A DNA stretch of 64,000 bases. It comes from Gordionus sp. m RMFG-2023 (taxonomy: Eukaryota > Nematomorpha > Gordioida > Chordodea > Parachordodidae). This document shows positions 51,757 to 63,740 of the stretch, piece after piece. The notes under the pieces are model-generated. The model saw nothing but the letters and a program-made list of their open reading frames with translations. It did no database searches and had not been told where the DNA came from. A program made the position numbers and the translations under genes. The stretch lies in contig NC_088775.1 in the NCBI RefSeq assembly GCF_954871325.1, positions 85,971,561-86,035,560 on the forward strand, in the 5' to 3' direction. Positions within the stretch are counted from its first letter, which is position 1. Each line of letters starts with the position of its first letter.

Positions 51757-52482
51757 CAGAGTTGTTAAGTAGCTGCGCTACAGGAGCGGCATTCCTGGAT
51801 CGCCGCTACATTTTTTAAAAACACAAAAATGAGGAGCGGGAGCTAGCTCCTTTTAGGGCTGGAGTATGGAGGAGCGCCGCTCCTCCGCTCCTTTATCATT
51901 GCAGCTATTGTCCATCCTGCATTCAAATTAAATTGGGATTGGGAAAATCCACAAAATATGGAACTAAAATACAAATTGATTAATTTTTTAAGAAAATAAA
52001 TACCTGATGCAAAAATAGCTACTAGTTAACGGGAACACTGCAATGATTTGGAAGAAGTTTTTGGATTCCATGAAATTGATCATCAAATAGATAATATATT
52101 GGACAAATATTTTTCAAATAATGATACCAAAATTACTATTTTTGATAAATTCCCTGTATTAAAAAATATCTTTATAAAATGCAATACCCCGCTTCCTTCT
52201 AGTGCTCCTGTGGAGCGCCTATTTAGTATCTCAAAACAGGTCTTAGGGGAGAGGCGTGGATGTTTGTTAGATTTTAATTTAGAAAATTTATTACTTTTAA
52301 AAGCTAATAAAAGATTGTGAATATTTTGATAAAAAACATTTGATAAAAAATGATTTTGTTTCGTGTACCTTATAAAAAAAATGAAAATCAAAGGAGCGAT
52401 TATGGAGTGGCACTCCATTACTTGGAGCGGGAGCTAGCTCCTTTTAAAATGTAGTAGCGGGAAAAAGGCGTTAACAACTCTG
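51757..52482 (+). mobile_element. 726-bp hAT derivative retaining only the dimerisation domain
   Basis: The ends CAGAGTTGTTAAGTAGC and, at the right, AACGCC-like GGCGTTAACAACTCTG form a 12-bp perfect inverted repeat (CAGAGTTGTTAA). The flanks ATTCTGAT (51749-51756) and TTTCTGAT (52483-52490) differ at one of 8 bases. AGCGGGAGCTAGCTCC motifs occur near both ends. Inside is an open frame for the hATC domain (next entry). The termini match the 178-bp miniature element at 12918-13095. Confidence 0.9.
52048..52320 (+). CDS. hATC dimerisation domain ORF
   Basis: A 90-codon open frame, MEEVFGFHEIDHQIDNILDKY through FPVLKNIFIKCNTPLPSSAPVERLFSI and GERRGCLLDFNLENLLLLKANKRL, ending in TGA at 52318-52320. 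This is the C-terminal hATC domain that holds hAT transposases in dimers. The catalytic part has been deleted upstream. The first codon is not ATG (TTG), so either an upstream start or loss of expression must be assumed. If made, the peptide could only dimerise, not cut. It is equally likely to be a dead remnant. Confidence 0.7.
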   Translation: MEEVFGFHEIDHQIDNILDKYFSNNDTKITIFDKFPVLKNIFIKCNTPLPSSAPVERLFSISKQVLGERRGCLLDFNLENLLLLKANKRL

Positions 52483-52999
52483 TTTCTGATTATTTAAATT
52501 TTGTATTATAAGTTATGTTTTATAGCGATCTCTTTTTCTTCAAATGTTAAAATATTAATTTTCAAATTCTACAAATTGTTATGAAGAAAACCATTGCCGG
52601 AGTGTAATTGGGGTACAAAGTACAATTAAATATCTCAAATTCAAAAGATAATTTTATATTTTTTTCAAAACGGATAGGGGAGACTATACACTAATAATTA
52701 TATTAATCTATAATGTAGCTAATTTATTTGGCTATTTTTAAAATACCACAAAATATAAATCGAATAGTGCATTATTTATATTTGATATTTTTTACAAAAA
52801 CACCACATTTTAAATTTAATTTGTCCTTGATATTCTAGACTTTATTAATTTAAAGTCTCTTCATCGATTGAAAAATAAATATTAATATTTCTGATAATCT
52901 TTTTAAAAATTTTTGAATAAATTACAATCAAATTAAGGTTTTAACTTTAAAAGTGCTTTATATTGTTTTAATTTTTTGATACAAATAATTGATAAATTA

Positions 53000-55900
53000 T
53001 AGCTGCAACGATAATATTTATCTTTTTTAAATAAATAAATTACCTTCCAAAAAAAGTTTTAAATTTCTAAAACGATATCTTTTATAATTATACCATTATT
53101 TTCACATTTTAAAGTTTAAAGTTTAATTGGGACATTCATTTATTTTTCACTTGTTTTACTATGTTCTACTCCCACGTAAGTAATTATATAGAATAAAATA
53201 TAAACATCATACATATTAGTAGTACCAAATAATTTCATTCTAAATGAGTTATTTAATTAATAAATTTTTTGTTGAAAATAATTCAAAGATTACACATACA
53301 TAGGCGTAACTGTAATTTTTTCAGAGGAATAATGGGGGGGGGGAAGGGGAGGGTAGCACTGTTAGATTAATTTTCCCCTATAAATTTTATTGGAGATTAA
53401 GATAACCTATCGCGAGCCTTTGCTTAAGTTACCTTTTTAAATAGTTTATTTTTCATTTTTTTTAAATAAAAATATACTCCTTTCTAAAAATTTTGTATTA
53501 TAGTTATTATTTTAAATTGTATTCCTTTTTTTAGGGGAAAGAGGGGTAGTGAGGGGGGGGGGGGGTTATTTTTTAGCTTATAATGATAATTACGAGAATA
53601 TGCAAATTTTCGAAGGAGGTGGGCTTTTAACGATTATTATTTCACATTAAGTATAATTATAAGTTTATATTTAATAATTAATATAATAGATAATAATAGT
53701 ATGCTTACTGATCTTTCAGTCTTCTGTCACTACTTACGGTAATATTTTTTATAAATTAAAAAGAAATTAACTAATATATAAACGTTAAATTATATTAGCC
53801 AAAGTTTTACATGATGTTCAAACAACGTTGGTAACAAGAGAACCCCCAAAAGATGGTTTAAATGTTTAAAATTTATATGAATTTAATATATTATATATTA
53901 AACATAAAATCACAGAATCATAACCAAGTGTGTTGGGGGAGGGGGGGGGGGTGTCTGAATTTTTTAAAAGGTTCCATTTTTGATTAAATTCGTCTTTTTT
54001 TTTTTAAATTTAATGCTATTTTAATATTTCATAATGAAAAAGTATAATCTTTGTTATTCTTGTTTCCAAGAGCTATTTTTTCTTGCGAGGAAGGGAAGGG
54101 GGAGGGGTATTGGGTTACACCTATCAAATATTTTTGCTTATTGTTGAAACATTCCATATTAGTTTAAGTCTTTAGCAAAAAGTTTGTTTCCATAAATCAA
54201 ACCAAATATTTGCTTTGCCTATAAAATTGATTATATTCGCTAGAGTTTTTTTTAAAAATATACTTGTAATCTCTTTATATGTTTCTAATCATATCTTCAC
54301 TATATTAACTAAAAGAAGCTCAAATAACTGGCAATATTAGAAGTTAATCAAAAGGTTTTTCCAACTTAACGTTATGCCACATATAAACTATCAAATAAAT
54401 TATAGTAATTTAAAAAAAGCACTTTGAGAAATATCTAAGCATCACAAACAAATTCCTGGTCATTTGCAAAATTTATTCGTTTTCTCCTATCATGTTGTAA
54501 AATGCACGATTGTAGTAAATATAAAAAAGCTGATTGAGGTAACTATTGGAGAATAGATTGATATAAAAGATAATATAAGAACTGTTGGCAAGGAGTAAGA
54601 AAATTTAATAAATAAATTATTTGAAAGACCACCCTGGAGCCTGGTAATATAAAGGTAACTATAGTAATTCCTTAGAATAAAACGTGGAATATAAGGCTCC
54701 ACTGGCAGAATTTCAATATGATAATTCTGTAAAAACAAAAGTTTATTATCTTCAATTTAAAATTATATCAAAAATTTTTGTATAAATATAATAATTATTA
54801 CACTTTCTCCTTTTTTTCTTCCCTTTTTCTTCCTTTTTTCTTCCTTTTTTTACATTCTCTTTTAAAAGCAATAATGAACAAAAAACATTATTAATTTATC
54901 AAAATACATAACACTCACTAACATCAGTCATCATATCCCTCTCAACTAGAAGTAATGACAAAATAATTTTACTATCACTTTATTACATGATACAACATAA
55001 TTATAAAATAATAAGACATAGCAACTAAAAATATAAGTAATAAATTTAATTATAAAATAATAAGACAGTTATAAAAAATATTAAAAAAAATTATAAGAAA
55101 TATTTAAAAAAAGTAAAAAATAAAAAAGTGAATAACTAAACAATTGTTAAACCGTTAAAGTATAAAATATCTACGATTATCTCATGTTTTTCCATCTCAT
55201 TTACGTAACAAAATTTAACAAAATTGTCTGTGCATAACCAATCTTCATAATTCAATAAGTAATAATTTTGCATATAATAAAAAAAATATAAGTTAGATAA
55301 AAAAATATATTTGCATATTAAAACACTTGTAATATCTTTTGAAACAATATAATCCTTATAAAATTTCCATTCGAAACTACATCTATGTATATAAATAGAG
55401 ATTACTTTTTGGTCCGAAAGTTTTTTTTGTTTTGTCATTAGAATATCAATAAATAATATAATATTTTTATTACTGGCATTTTATTATTTTTTTGAAAGGA
55501 AAAAGAAAAAAAATCTCAAAATTCTTAATAAAAAAAATGTTAGAAATTATCTATGAAATATTTTCCCTGAGACAGTTAAATTAAGAAATAATATTCCTCG
55601 CTTATTTTGACAAAATATGTAATCGATTTATTAATAGAGGAATACTAAATATCAATTCATTGTTCCTGTGTTCAGTCATGATAATAAACTGAAACATGGA
55701 ATGCATACAATAAATAAGTTATAGGGCCCATATAATGCAAACAACAGGTTTGAAAGTTTGGAAAACATAGTTTTTTTTAATCTTGTAGGAATCAAAGATC
55801 CCACTATAGGGGCTTTATTCAAAAGATGAGAGGATCGGGGTAGATCAAACCAGAACAGTGGTGTCGCAAAAGATCAGTGAGCTATAATAAAACACAGAAT

Positions 55901-57430
55901 ATATTGAAAAAACCCATAACTGAATTATAGAAAAAGGGCATTATGCTTTTTTTAAAATGTCTATGAAAGAGAACACTATATGAAGAAAAAAGCTACATAA
56001 ATCTGAGCTGATTTTCCAGGGGTAAATCTTCTAGAAAGACAGTTTTCCAGGGGCTAATTTTCTGGGAGCTTATTTGGGGAGTTAGTTTTCTTGCAATCAC
56101 ATTTCAAGGAATAACATTTGTAGCTTATCTTAAATTTCTAGAAAGCGATAATTTAGATATAGCTATTTTAAGATTATTTAAATTTTGGCATTATAAATTT
56201 ATATGAAATTTAGTATAATTGATTTTTAACATTTCAAAAATTTTTAAAACGTTTTATTTATCAAATTAAGAATATTATATTATCAAAATAATATTAATTT
56301 TATACTTAAATATAATGAGTCAGGTTTCGGCCCATGTTAGAAAATAAATTTCTCGGTTAGTTTGGGGCTTTACAATATATTATTTAAAGATTACTTAAAA
56401 ATCTATTATATTTTTATAATTAATAGATTAAATTACTTTGTAATAAACAAGACTATTAAGGATCTCTTTTAGTTGAAAGATATATAAATCATATGGTATT
56501 ATAACCATATTTTAATCTTAAAATAAGTAAAAAGGCATTTACCCCAAATCTTTATTTTTTTTAAATCAAATTTTCAGATACCTAATAAAAATTTTATATT
56601 ACTATAGATTAGAAGCTAATCAAAATTTTCCTGAGTAACAGCATCTATTCTCTTGAGGGGGGGGGGTTGTCTATATCTGATAAATATATAAGTAGATGGT
56701 ATATAATTAAGAACTTATCACCATTTAAAAACAAAATTAAATTATCTCATTACTTATTCATGAAATTTATGACATAATTATTATTTATATTTTGGTAAAT
56801 GTTTTATTACAAATAAAAAACTAAAATAGATGTAAAGATTGTATACATTGGGCCAACTACAGAAGGTTATAAAATAATATGCGCTCCCATGGGATGCCGT
56901 TTTGTCCTAACAAGATAAACAATTCCTTCCTTTTCTCAAACTTTATCGCCAATTGTTTTCTATTATTTCATTAAAATTGTGGCCTAAACAGATCTTGACA
57001 ACAATAAAATTCTTCATCTTTTATCGCTTTTTTAATCCATAAAATATATTTGGGATATACATAAACCATATTTGTATCAATTAAATATATTTAATTTCAT
57101 TTTTAAAAGATTTAAAATAACGTTCACCATTGATTTATAGATTTATAGGTATATAAATTATTTATTTATTTAATAAAATAGGGCAATGGAACATTTAATG
57201 GGTATAGTTGGCGTAGGTGGTGTTGTTTAAACGGCTCGATTTAGTCTATTTTAAAATAAGATTTCAGACAAAATAATAACGAAAGCCTCAAGATTTCGTT
57301 AATAGATTGTCCAAAATCTTTCAAACATCTATTAACATAATCTCTCTGCCCTGCGTAACAATTTTTTTGCCAAAATATTGGGTTGCAGGCATAGAGGTGT
57401 TTGGAGGATGACCCCCTTACGAGTATGACT
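53000..57430. repeat. repeat-family copy C (related to 35650-38345)
   Basis: An ordered but diverged match to 35,650-38,345, expanded by about 1.7 kb of extra sequence including 54,400-56,600. G runs occur at 53,334, 53,553, 53,941 and 56,657. The right part (57,217-57,400) is a TAGTGTTGTTAAACGG-type miniature-element end also present, decayed, at the end of the other copy. A pyrimidine tract of CTTCC repeats is at 54,805-54,852. Apart from the frame at 55136-55438, no coding sequence is recognised. Confidence 0.5.
55136..55438 (-). CDS. hypothetical 100-residue ORF with a decayed paralogue
   Basis: ATG-started frame beginning MTKQKKLSDQKVISIYIHRC and ending HEIIVDILYFNGLTIV. It is rich in aromatic residues (FFYYMQNYYLLNYEDWLC). 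I recognise no family. The only support for coding is the partial paralogue at 47960-48120, where the last ~15 residues and the stop position are kept. Similarity also continues in the DNA outside the frame, so it may simply be a repeat that happens to be open. Confidence 0.35.
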   Translation of the reverse strand: MTKQKKLSDQKVISIYIHRCSFEWKFYKDYIVSKDITSVLICKYIFLSNLYFFYYMQNYYLLNYEDWLCTDNFVKFCYVNEMEKHEIIVDILYFNGLTIV

Positions 57431-57859
57431 AAATACTGTCTTTTTAACTGTCTTGCTAAAAAGCAATTAATCATAATCAATTATAATTTGATTATAAAAT
57501 ATCTTTTAAAAAAAATTTTTCAAAAACATTTTTTTTATTTTACATAAATCAATTTTAAATTAAGTAAAAAATTGAGATTAAATATCAAATAATTTTAATT
57601 TCCATTTTTACTTAATATTATTGGAATAAAATATATTTACTAGCTTATTTCAACTTAAATATTATTTTTCAATTAAAAAATTTAACAAATTTATATCCAT
57701 AAATGCATAAATATAGATATATATTCTTAGGAAACCAGAATAAATATTAAATAGCGGTTTTTTGTATTTGGGTGTAAATACATCAGAAAAACCTAAAAAA
57801 TTTAAAAAATAGAGGTTTCTATGACATTTAATTATGAGTAGGTTTAGAATCGAAAAATA
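57431..57859. other. AT-rich spacer before the satellite
   Basis: Very A/T-rich with no recognised gene. Satellite-like patches become visible from about 57,860. Confidence 0.5.
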
Positions 57860-60800
57860 GTAGAAAGTTTGTAAAGAACATATTGCTGGCGTTATTGATC
57901 AGAAATCCTTCATTTTTAGTTTTAGGTGTATATTTAGGTGTTAAACATTATCCTTAAAAATATTTTGAAAATATTATGATTTGACCGAATGCTGAGCTCA
58001 AAACCGACCACTTACTAAATAGATTTACCAATTTTGGTTGTAATATTATTTGGAAAATGTTCATTTTTGGTTTATTTATCTATATATACGTGTAAATCAT
58101 TATCACAAAAAATATTTTAAAAATCGTGATTTGACCGATAACCGATTTGAAACCGAAATACTGTCTTGCTGGGGCTCTCCATGGAAAATTCTTCATTTTT
58201 GGTTTATAAGTGAACAATAAGGTGTTAAGCATTATCCTAAATAATTTTTTGAAAATATTAAGATTTGACTGTATGGCGAGCTCAACCGACCACTTACTAT
58301 ATATTCGATCTACCAAATTTGGTAGTAATATCATTTGAAAAATGTTCATTAAGTGTAAATCATTATCCCAAAAAATATTTTAAAAATATCGTGATTTGAC
58401 AGAAAACCGATTTGAAAACGAAATACTGTCTTGCTGGCGCTCTCCATGGAAAATTCTTCATTTTTTGGTTGATAAATGAACAATAAGGTGCTAAGCATTA
58501 TCCTAAATTATTTTTTAAAAATATTAAGATTTGAGCCAATGGCGAGCTCAAAACCGACCACTTACTAAATATTAGATTTACCAATTTTGGTTGTAATATG
58601 ATTTGGAAAATGTTCATTTTTGGTTTATTTATCTATATATACGTGTAAATCATTATCACAAAAAATATTTTAAAAATATCGTGATTTGACCGATAACCGA
58701 TCTGAAACCGAAATACTGTCTTGCTGGCGCTATCCATGGAAAATTCTTCATTTTTGGTTTATAAGTGAACAATAAGGTGTTAGGCATTATCTAATAATTT
58801 TTTGAAAATATAAAGATTTGACCGAATGGCGAGCTCAAAACCGACCACTTACTAAATATTCGATCTACCATATTTGGTAGTAATATTATTTGGAAAATGT
58901 TCATTTTTGATTTATTTATCTGTATATACGTCTAAATCATTATCCCAAAAAATATTTTAAAAATATCGTGATTTGACCGATAACCGATCTGAAACCGAAA
59001 TACTGTTTTGCTGGCGCTCTCCATGGAAAATTCTTCATTTTTGGTTTATAAGTGAACAATAAGGTGTTAGGCATTATCCTTAATAATTTTTTGAAAATAT
59101 TAAGATTTGACCGAATGGCGAGCTCAAAACCGACCACATACTAAATATTCGATCTACCATATTTGGTAGTAATATTATTTGGAAAATGTTCATTTTTGAT
59201 TTATTTATATGTATATACGTGTAAATCATTATCCAAAAAAATATTTTAAAAATATCGTGATTTGACCGATAACCGATCTGAAACCGAAATACTGTCTTGC
59301 TGGCGCTCTCCATGGAAAATTCTTCATTTTTGGTTTATAAGTGAACAATAAGGTGCTAAGCATTATCCTAAAATTTTTTTAAAAATATTAAGATTTGAGC
59401 CAATGGCGAGCTCAAAACCGACCACTTACTAAATATTAGATTTACCAATTATGGTTGTAATATGATTTGGAAAATGTTCATTTTTGGTTTATTTATCTAT
59501 ATATACGTGTAAATCATTATCACAAAAAATATTTTAAAAATATCGTGATTTGACCGATAACCGATCTGAAACCGAAATACTGTCTTGCTGGCGCTATCCA
59601 TGGAAAATTCTTCATTTTTGGTTTATAAGTGAACAATAAGGTGTTAGGCATTATCTAATAATTTTTTGAAAATATAAAGATTTGACCGAATGGCGAGCTC
59701 AAAACCGACCACTTACTAAATATTCGATCTACCATATTTGGTAGTAATATTATTTGGAAAATGTTCATTTTTGATTTATTTATCTGTATATACGTCTAAA
59801 TCATTATCCCAAAAAATATTTTAAAAATATCGTGATTTGACCGATAACCGATCTGAAACCGAAATACTGTTTTGCTGGCGCTCTCCATGGAAAATTCTTC
59901 ATTTTTGGTTTATAAGTGAACAATAAGGTGCTAAGCATTATCCTAAAATTTTTTTAAAAATATTAAGATTTGAGCCAATGGCGAGCTCAAAACCGACCAC
60001 TTACTAAATATTAGATTTACCAATTATGGTTGTAATATGATTTGGAAAATGTTCATTTTTGGTTTATTTATCTATATATACGTGTAAATCATTATCACAA
60101 AAAATATTTTAAAAATATCGTGATTTGACCGATAACCGATCTGAAACCGAAATACTGTCTTGCTGGCGCTATCCATGGAAAATTCTTCATTTTTGGTTTA
60201 TAAGTGAACAATAAGGTGTTAGGCATTATCCTTAATAATTTTTTGAAAATATTAAGATTTGACCGAATGGCGAGCTCAAAACCGACCACTTACTAAATAT
60301 TCGATCTACCATATTTGGTAGTAATATTATTTGGAAAATGTTCATTTTTGATTTATTTATATGTATATACGTGTAAATCATTATCCAAAAAAATATTTTA
60401 AAAATATCGTGATTTGACCGATAACCGATCTGATACTACCGAAATACTGTCTTGCTGGCGCTATCCATGGAAAATTCTTCATTTTTGGTTTATAAGTGAA
60501 CAATAAGGTGTTAGGCATTATCTAATAATTTTTTTAAAATATAAAGATTTGACCGAATGGCGAGCTCAAAATCGACCACTTACTAAATATTCGATCTACC
60601 ATATTTGGTAGTAATATTATTTGGAAAATGTTCATTTTTGATTTATTTATATGTATATACGTGTAAATCATTATCCAAAAAAATATTTTAAAAATATCGT
60701 GATTTGACCGATAACCGATCTGATACCGAAATACTGTCTTGCTGGCGCTATCCATGGAAAATTCTTCATTTTTGGTTTATAAGTGAACAATAAGGTGTTA

Positions 60801-62520
60801 GGCATTATCCTTAATAATTTTTTGAAAATATTAAGATTTGACCGAATGGCGAGCTCAAAACCGACCACTTACTAAATATTCGATCTACCATATTTGGTAG
60901 TAATATTATTTGGAAAATGTTCATTTTTGATTTATTTATATGTATATACGTGTAAATCATTATCCAAAAAAATATTTTAAAAATATCGTGATTTGACCGA
61001 TGATAACCGATCTGAAACCGAAATACTGTCTTGCTGGCGCTATCCATGGAAAATTCTTCATTTTTGGTTTATAAGTGAACAATAAGGTGTTAGGCATTAT
61101 CTAATAATTTTTTTAAAATATAAAGATTTGACCGAATGGCGAGCTCAAAACCGACCACTTACTAAATATTCGATCTACCAAATTTGGTAGTAATATTATT
61201 TAGAAAATGTTCATTTTTGATTTATTTATATGTATATACGTGTAAATCATTATCACAAAAAATATTTTAAAAATATCGTGATTTGACCGATAACCGATCT
61301 GAAACCGAAATACTGTCTTGCTGGCGCTATCCATGGAAAATTCTTCATTTTTGGTTTATAAGTGAACAATAAGGTGTTAGGCATTATCTAATAATTTTTT
61401 TAAAATATAAAGATTTGACCGAATGGCGAGCTCAAAACCGACCACTTACTAAATATTCGATCTACCAAATTTGGTAGTAATATTATTTAGAAAATGTTCA
61501 TTTTTGATTTATTTATATGTATATACGTGTAAATCATTATCACAAAAAATATTTTAAAAATATCGTGGTGATTTGACCGATAACCGATCTGAAACCGAAA
61601 TACTGTCTTGCTGGCGCTATCCATGGAAAATTCTTCATTTTTGGTTTATAAGTGAACAATAAGGTGTTAGGCATTATCTAATAATTTTTTTAAAATATAA
61701 AGATTTGACCGAATGGCGAGCTCAAAACCGACCACTTACTAAATATTCGATCTACCATATTTGGTAGTAATATTATTTGGAAAATGTTCATTTTTGGTTT
61801 ATTTATCTATATATACGTGTAAATCATTATCACAAAAAATATTTTAAAAATATCGTGATTTGACCGATAACCGATCTGATACCGAAATACTGTCTTGCTG
61901 GCGCTATCCATGGAAAATTCTTCATTTTTTGTTTATAAGTGAACAATAAGGTGTTAGGCATTATCCTTAATAATTTTTTGAAAATATTAAGATTTGACCG
62001 AATGGCGAGCTCAAAACCGACCACTTACTAAATATTCGATCTACCATATTTGGTAGTAATATTATTTGGAAAATGTTCATTTTTGATTTATTTATATGTA
62101 TATACGTGTAAATCATTATCCAAAAAATATATTTTAAAAATATCGTGATTTGACCGATAACCGATCTGAAACCGAAATACTGTCTTGCTGGCGCTCTCCA
62201 TGGAAAATTCTTCATTTTTGGTTTATAAGTGAACAATAAGGTGTAAGGCATTATCCTTAATAATTTTTTGAAAATATTAAGATTTGACCGAATGGCGAGC
62301 TCAAAACCGACCACTTACTAAATATTTGATCTACCATATTTGGTAGTAATATTATTTGGAAAATGTTCATTTTAGATTTATTTATCTGTATATATGTGTA
62401 AATCATTATCCAAAAATTAAAAATATCGTGATTTGACAGAAAATCGATTTAAAACCGGCCAATGACTAAATACTGACTTGCTGGCGTTATCCATGGAAAA
62501 TTCTTCATTTTTGGTTTATA
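57860..62520. repeat. ~288-bp satellite array, about 16 units
   Basis: The GCGAGCTC landmark recurs at 58275, 58541, 58828, 59118, 59405, 59692, 59980, 60269, 60559, 60848, 61138, 61425, 61715, 62004 and 62294, with a diverged first copy near 57,993. Spacing is 287-290 bases except for one of 266. Each unit is a dimer of two related halves (starting near GATTTGACCGATAACC and GATTTGACCGAATGGC, offset 132 and 155). The outermost units are the most diverged, as usual for satellites. Several minus-strand frames of 60-115 codons stay open across units; they repeat with the DNA and do not indicate genes. Confidence 0.95.
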
Positions 62521-63314
62521 AGTGAACAATTTTAAATTTGATTTTATAGGTGTAAATTCATGCGATTCTTTAATAGATTTATTATAATAATTATCATTAA
62601 TTGAGGAAAATTTTATATTATATAAATTTGATTTTATAGTTATAAATTTAGGCGATTCATTAATAGATTTTTTATCATAATTACCGCTGATATCATTAAT
62701 TGAGGAAGATTTTATATAATTTAAATTCGATTTTTTAACATTTTCCGTATTAGTTAAAAAATCATGGGATTCATTAATAGATATAGTATCAAATGAACTA
62801 TCAATATTAACTATTTTATCATGTGGGTTGAAATTAAGCTTTTGTAAATAAATAAAATGATATATAGAAATATGTAAAATATCATAGGGTATACCACAAG
62901 ATGTCCACATTATGTTAATTTTTATATCAGAACATCTGCTAACATCTCGACCATATATATCAAGGGTATAAGGACTTGGGCTTAATAATTAAATGATAAA
63001 GAGGGACAAAAAGATTTAATAGGCGTATTTAAAGCAGCACTAAAAACAAAAATAATAATCATGCCCGACCAATCCCCTATTTTAAGTATGTTATTTATGA
63101 TTATAAGAATAAAATAAAATACGTTCTCTCATGGAAACTGGTACAATATAATTAACATTTTGTAAATTATAAAAGTCTCAATGAGTATGACCTCGATAGC
63201 GGCTATAATACGTAAATAAATGTGGTACGTTTCTTCACTGAAAATTGCTAATGACACAGCACGATGTAGGCGATTTCCACCAATCGTTTTCCTTGGTGAA
63301 AATCTTAATAACAA
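62449..63314 (-). pseudogene. vertnin/OTU-like cysteine protease-fold gene, decayed
   Basis: Minus-strand pieces in order: TIGGNRLHRAVSLAIFSEETYHIYLRIIAAIEV (63,290-63,190), IIIFVFSAALNTPIKSFCPSLS (about 63,050-63,005) and SPYTLDIYGRDVSRCSDIKINIMWTSCGIPYDILHISIYHF (62,990-62,855). This is the layout of OTU/vertnin-type domains: GNCLYRAVS with the nucleophile, the ALS...PIQSYYP strand, and INIMWTS...NHFVPL with the catalytic His. Here the nucleophile codon is CGC (Arg) instead of Cys, and frames differ between pieces, so it is inactive or needs introns I could not place. Three protein repeats of the SINESxxF-IKSNL-SSIND type follow, before the frame runs into the satellite at 62,520. Confidence 0.6.
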
Positions 63315-63577
63315 TTAAAAATGATTTGAATAAAAATTTAATATAGTTCTTATTATCTAATCAATATTCATATAAAAGCAGATTTTCCTTTTAAACGGCC
63401 TGGCCGAATTTTAAAATAAAATACCAACCCGGGTAGAATTTTCATTTTATAGAATTTTTTGATACGGCCATTGTCTTTTTTATATTTTAAAAATTAAAAT
63501 ATGGCCTGCTACATATACCCGGGGCCAAGGTTAAAAGTCTCTGATTGTTTTTGTATTATATATATATTAATATTTAC

Positions 63578-63736
63578 TTCAATAATATTGTTGGTTGAAT
63601 TCAATATATGCCTAGTAATTACATCAACGTACCCGACTAGTCCATTTGAAGAAGGATACATCATAGGCACAATATCTTTACTTTTTATCTCTTTAAGAAT
63701 TTCGAGAGCCACCTCAGGAGATGCTTCTCTATTAGT
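63578..63736 (-). CDS. unidentified exon candidate
   Basis: A 53-codon open segment between a good acceptor (TTTTTTATATTAG) and a donor (GTAAAT). It reads TNREASPEVALEILKEIKSK, then DIVPMMYPSSNGLVGYVDVI and TRHILNSTNNIIE. The composition is that of a real protein, unlike the surrounding filler. A GTAAGT donor-like site lies upstream on the same strand at about 63,780, so an earlier exon may exist just before it. It may belong to the same gene as the OTU-like pieces (same strand, 265 bases upstream), but I do not recognise the family. The + strand open frame over it is its antisense shadow. Confidence 0.4.
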
Positions 63737-63740
63737 CTAA

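Noticed and set aside
57860-62520. Tandem array as a CRISPR or as a set of minus-strand genes
   Set aside because: Whole ~288-bp units repeat without unique spacers and the host is eukaryotic. The open frames of 60-115 codons simply repeat with the satellite unit.
63501-63740. Plus-strand 79-codon frame starting MACYIYPGPRLKV
   Set aside because: It lies antisense to a segment with better splice signals and more protein-like composition (63578-63736, minus strand).
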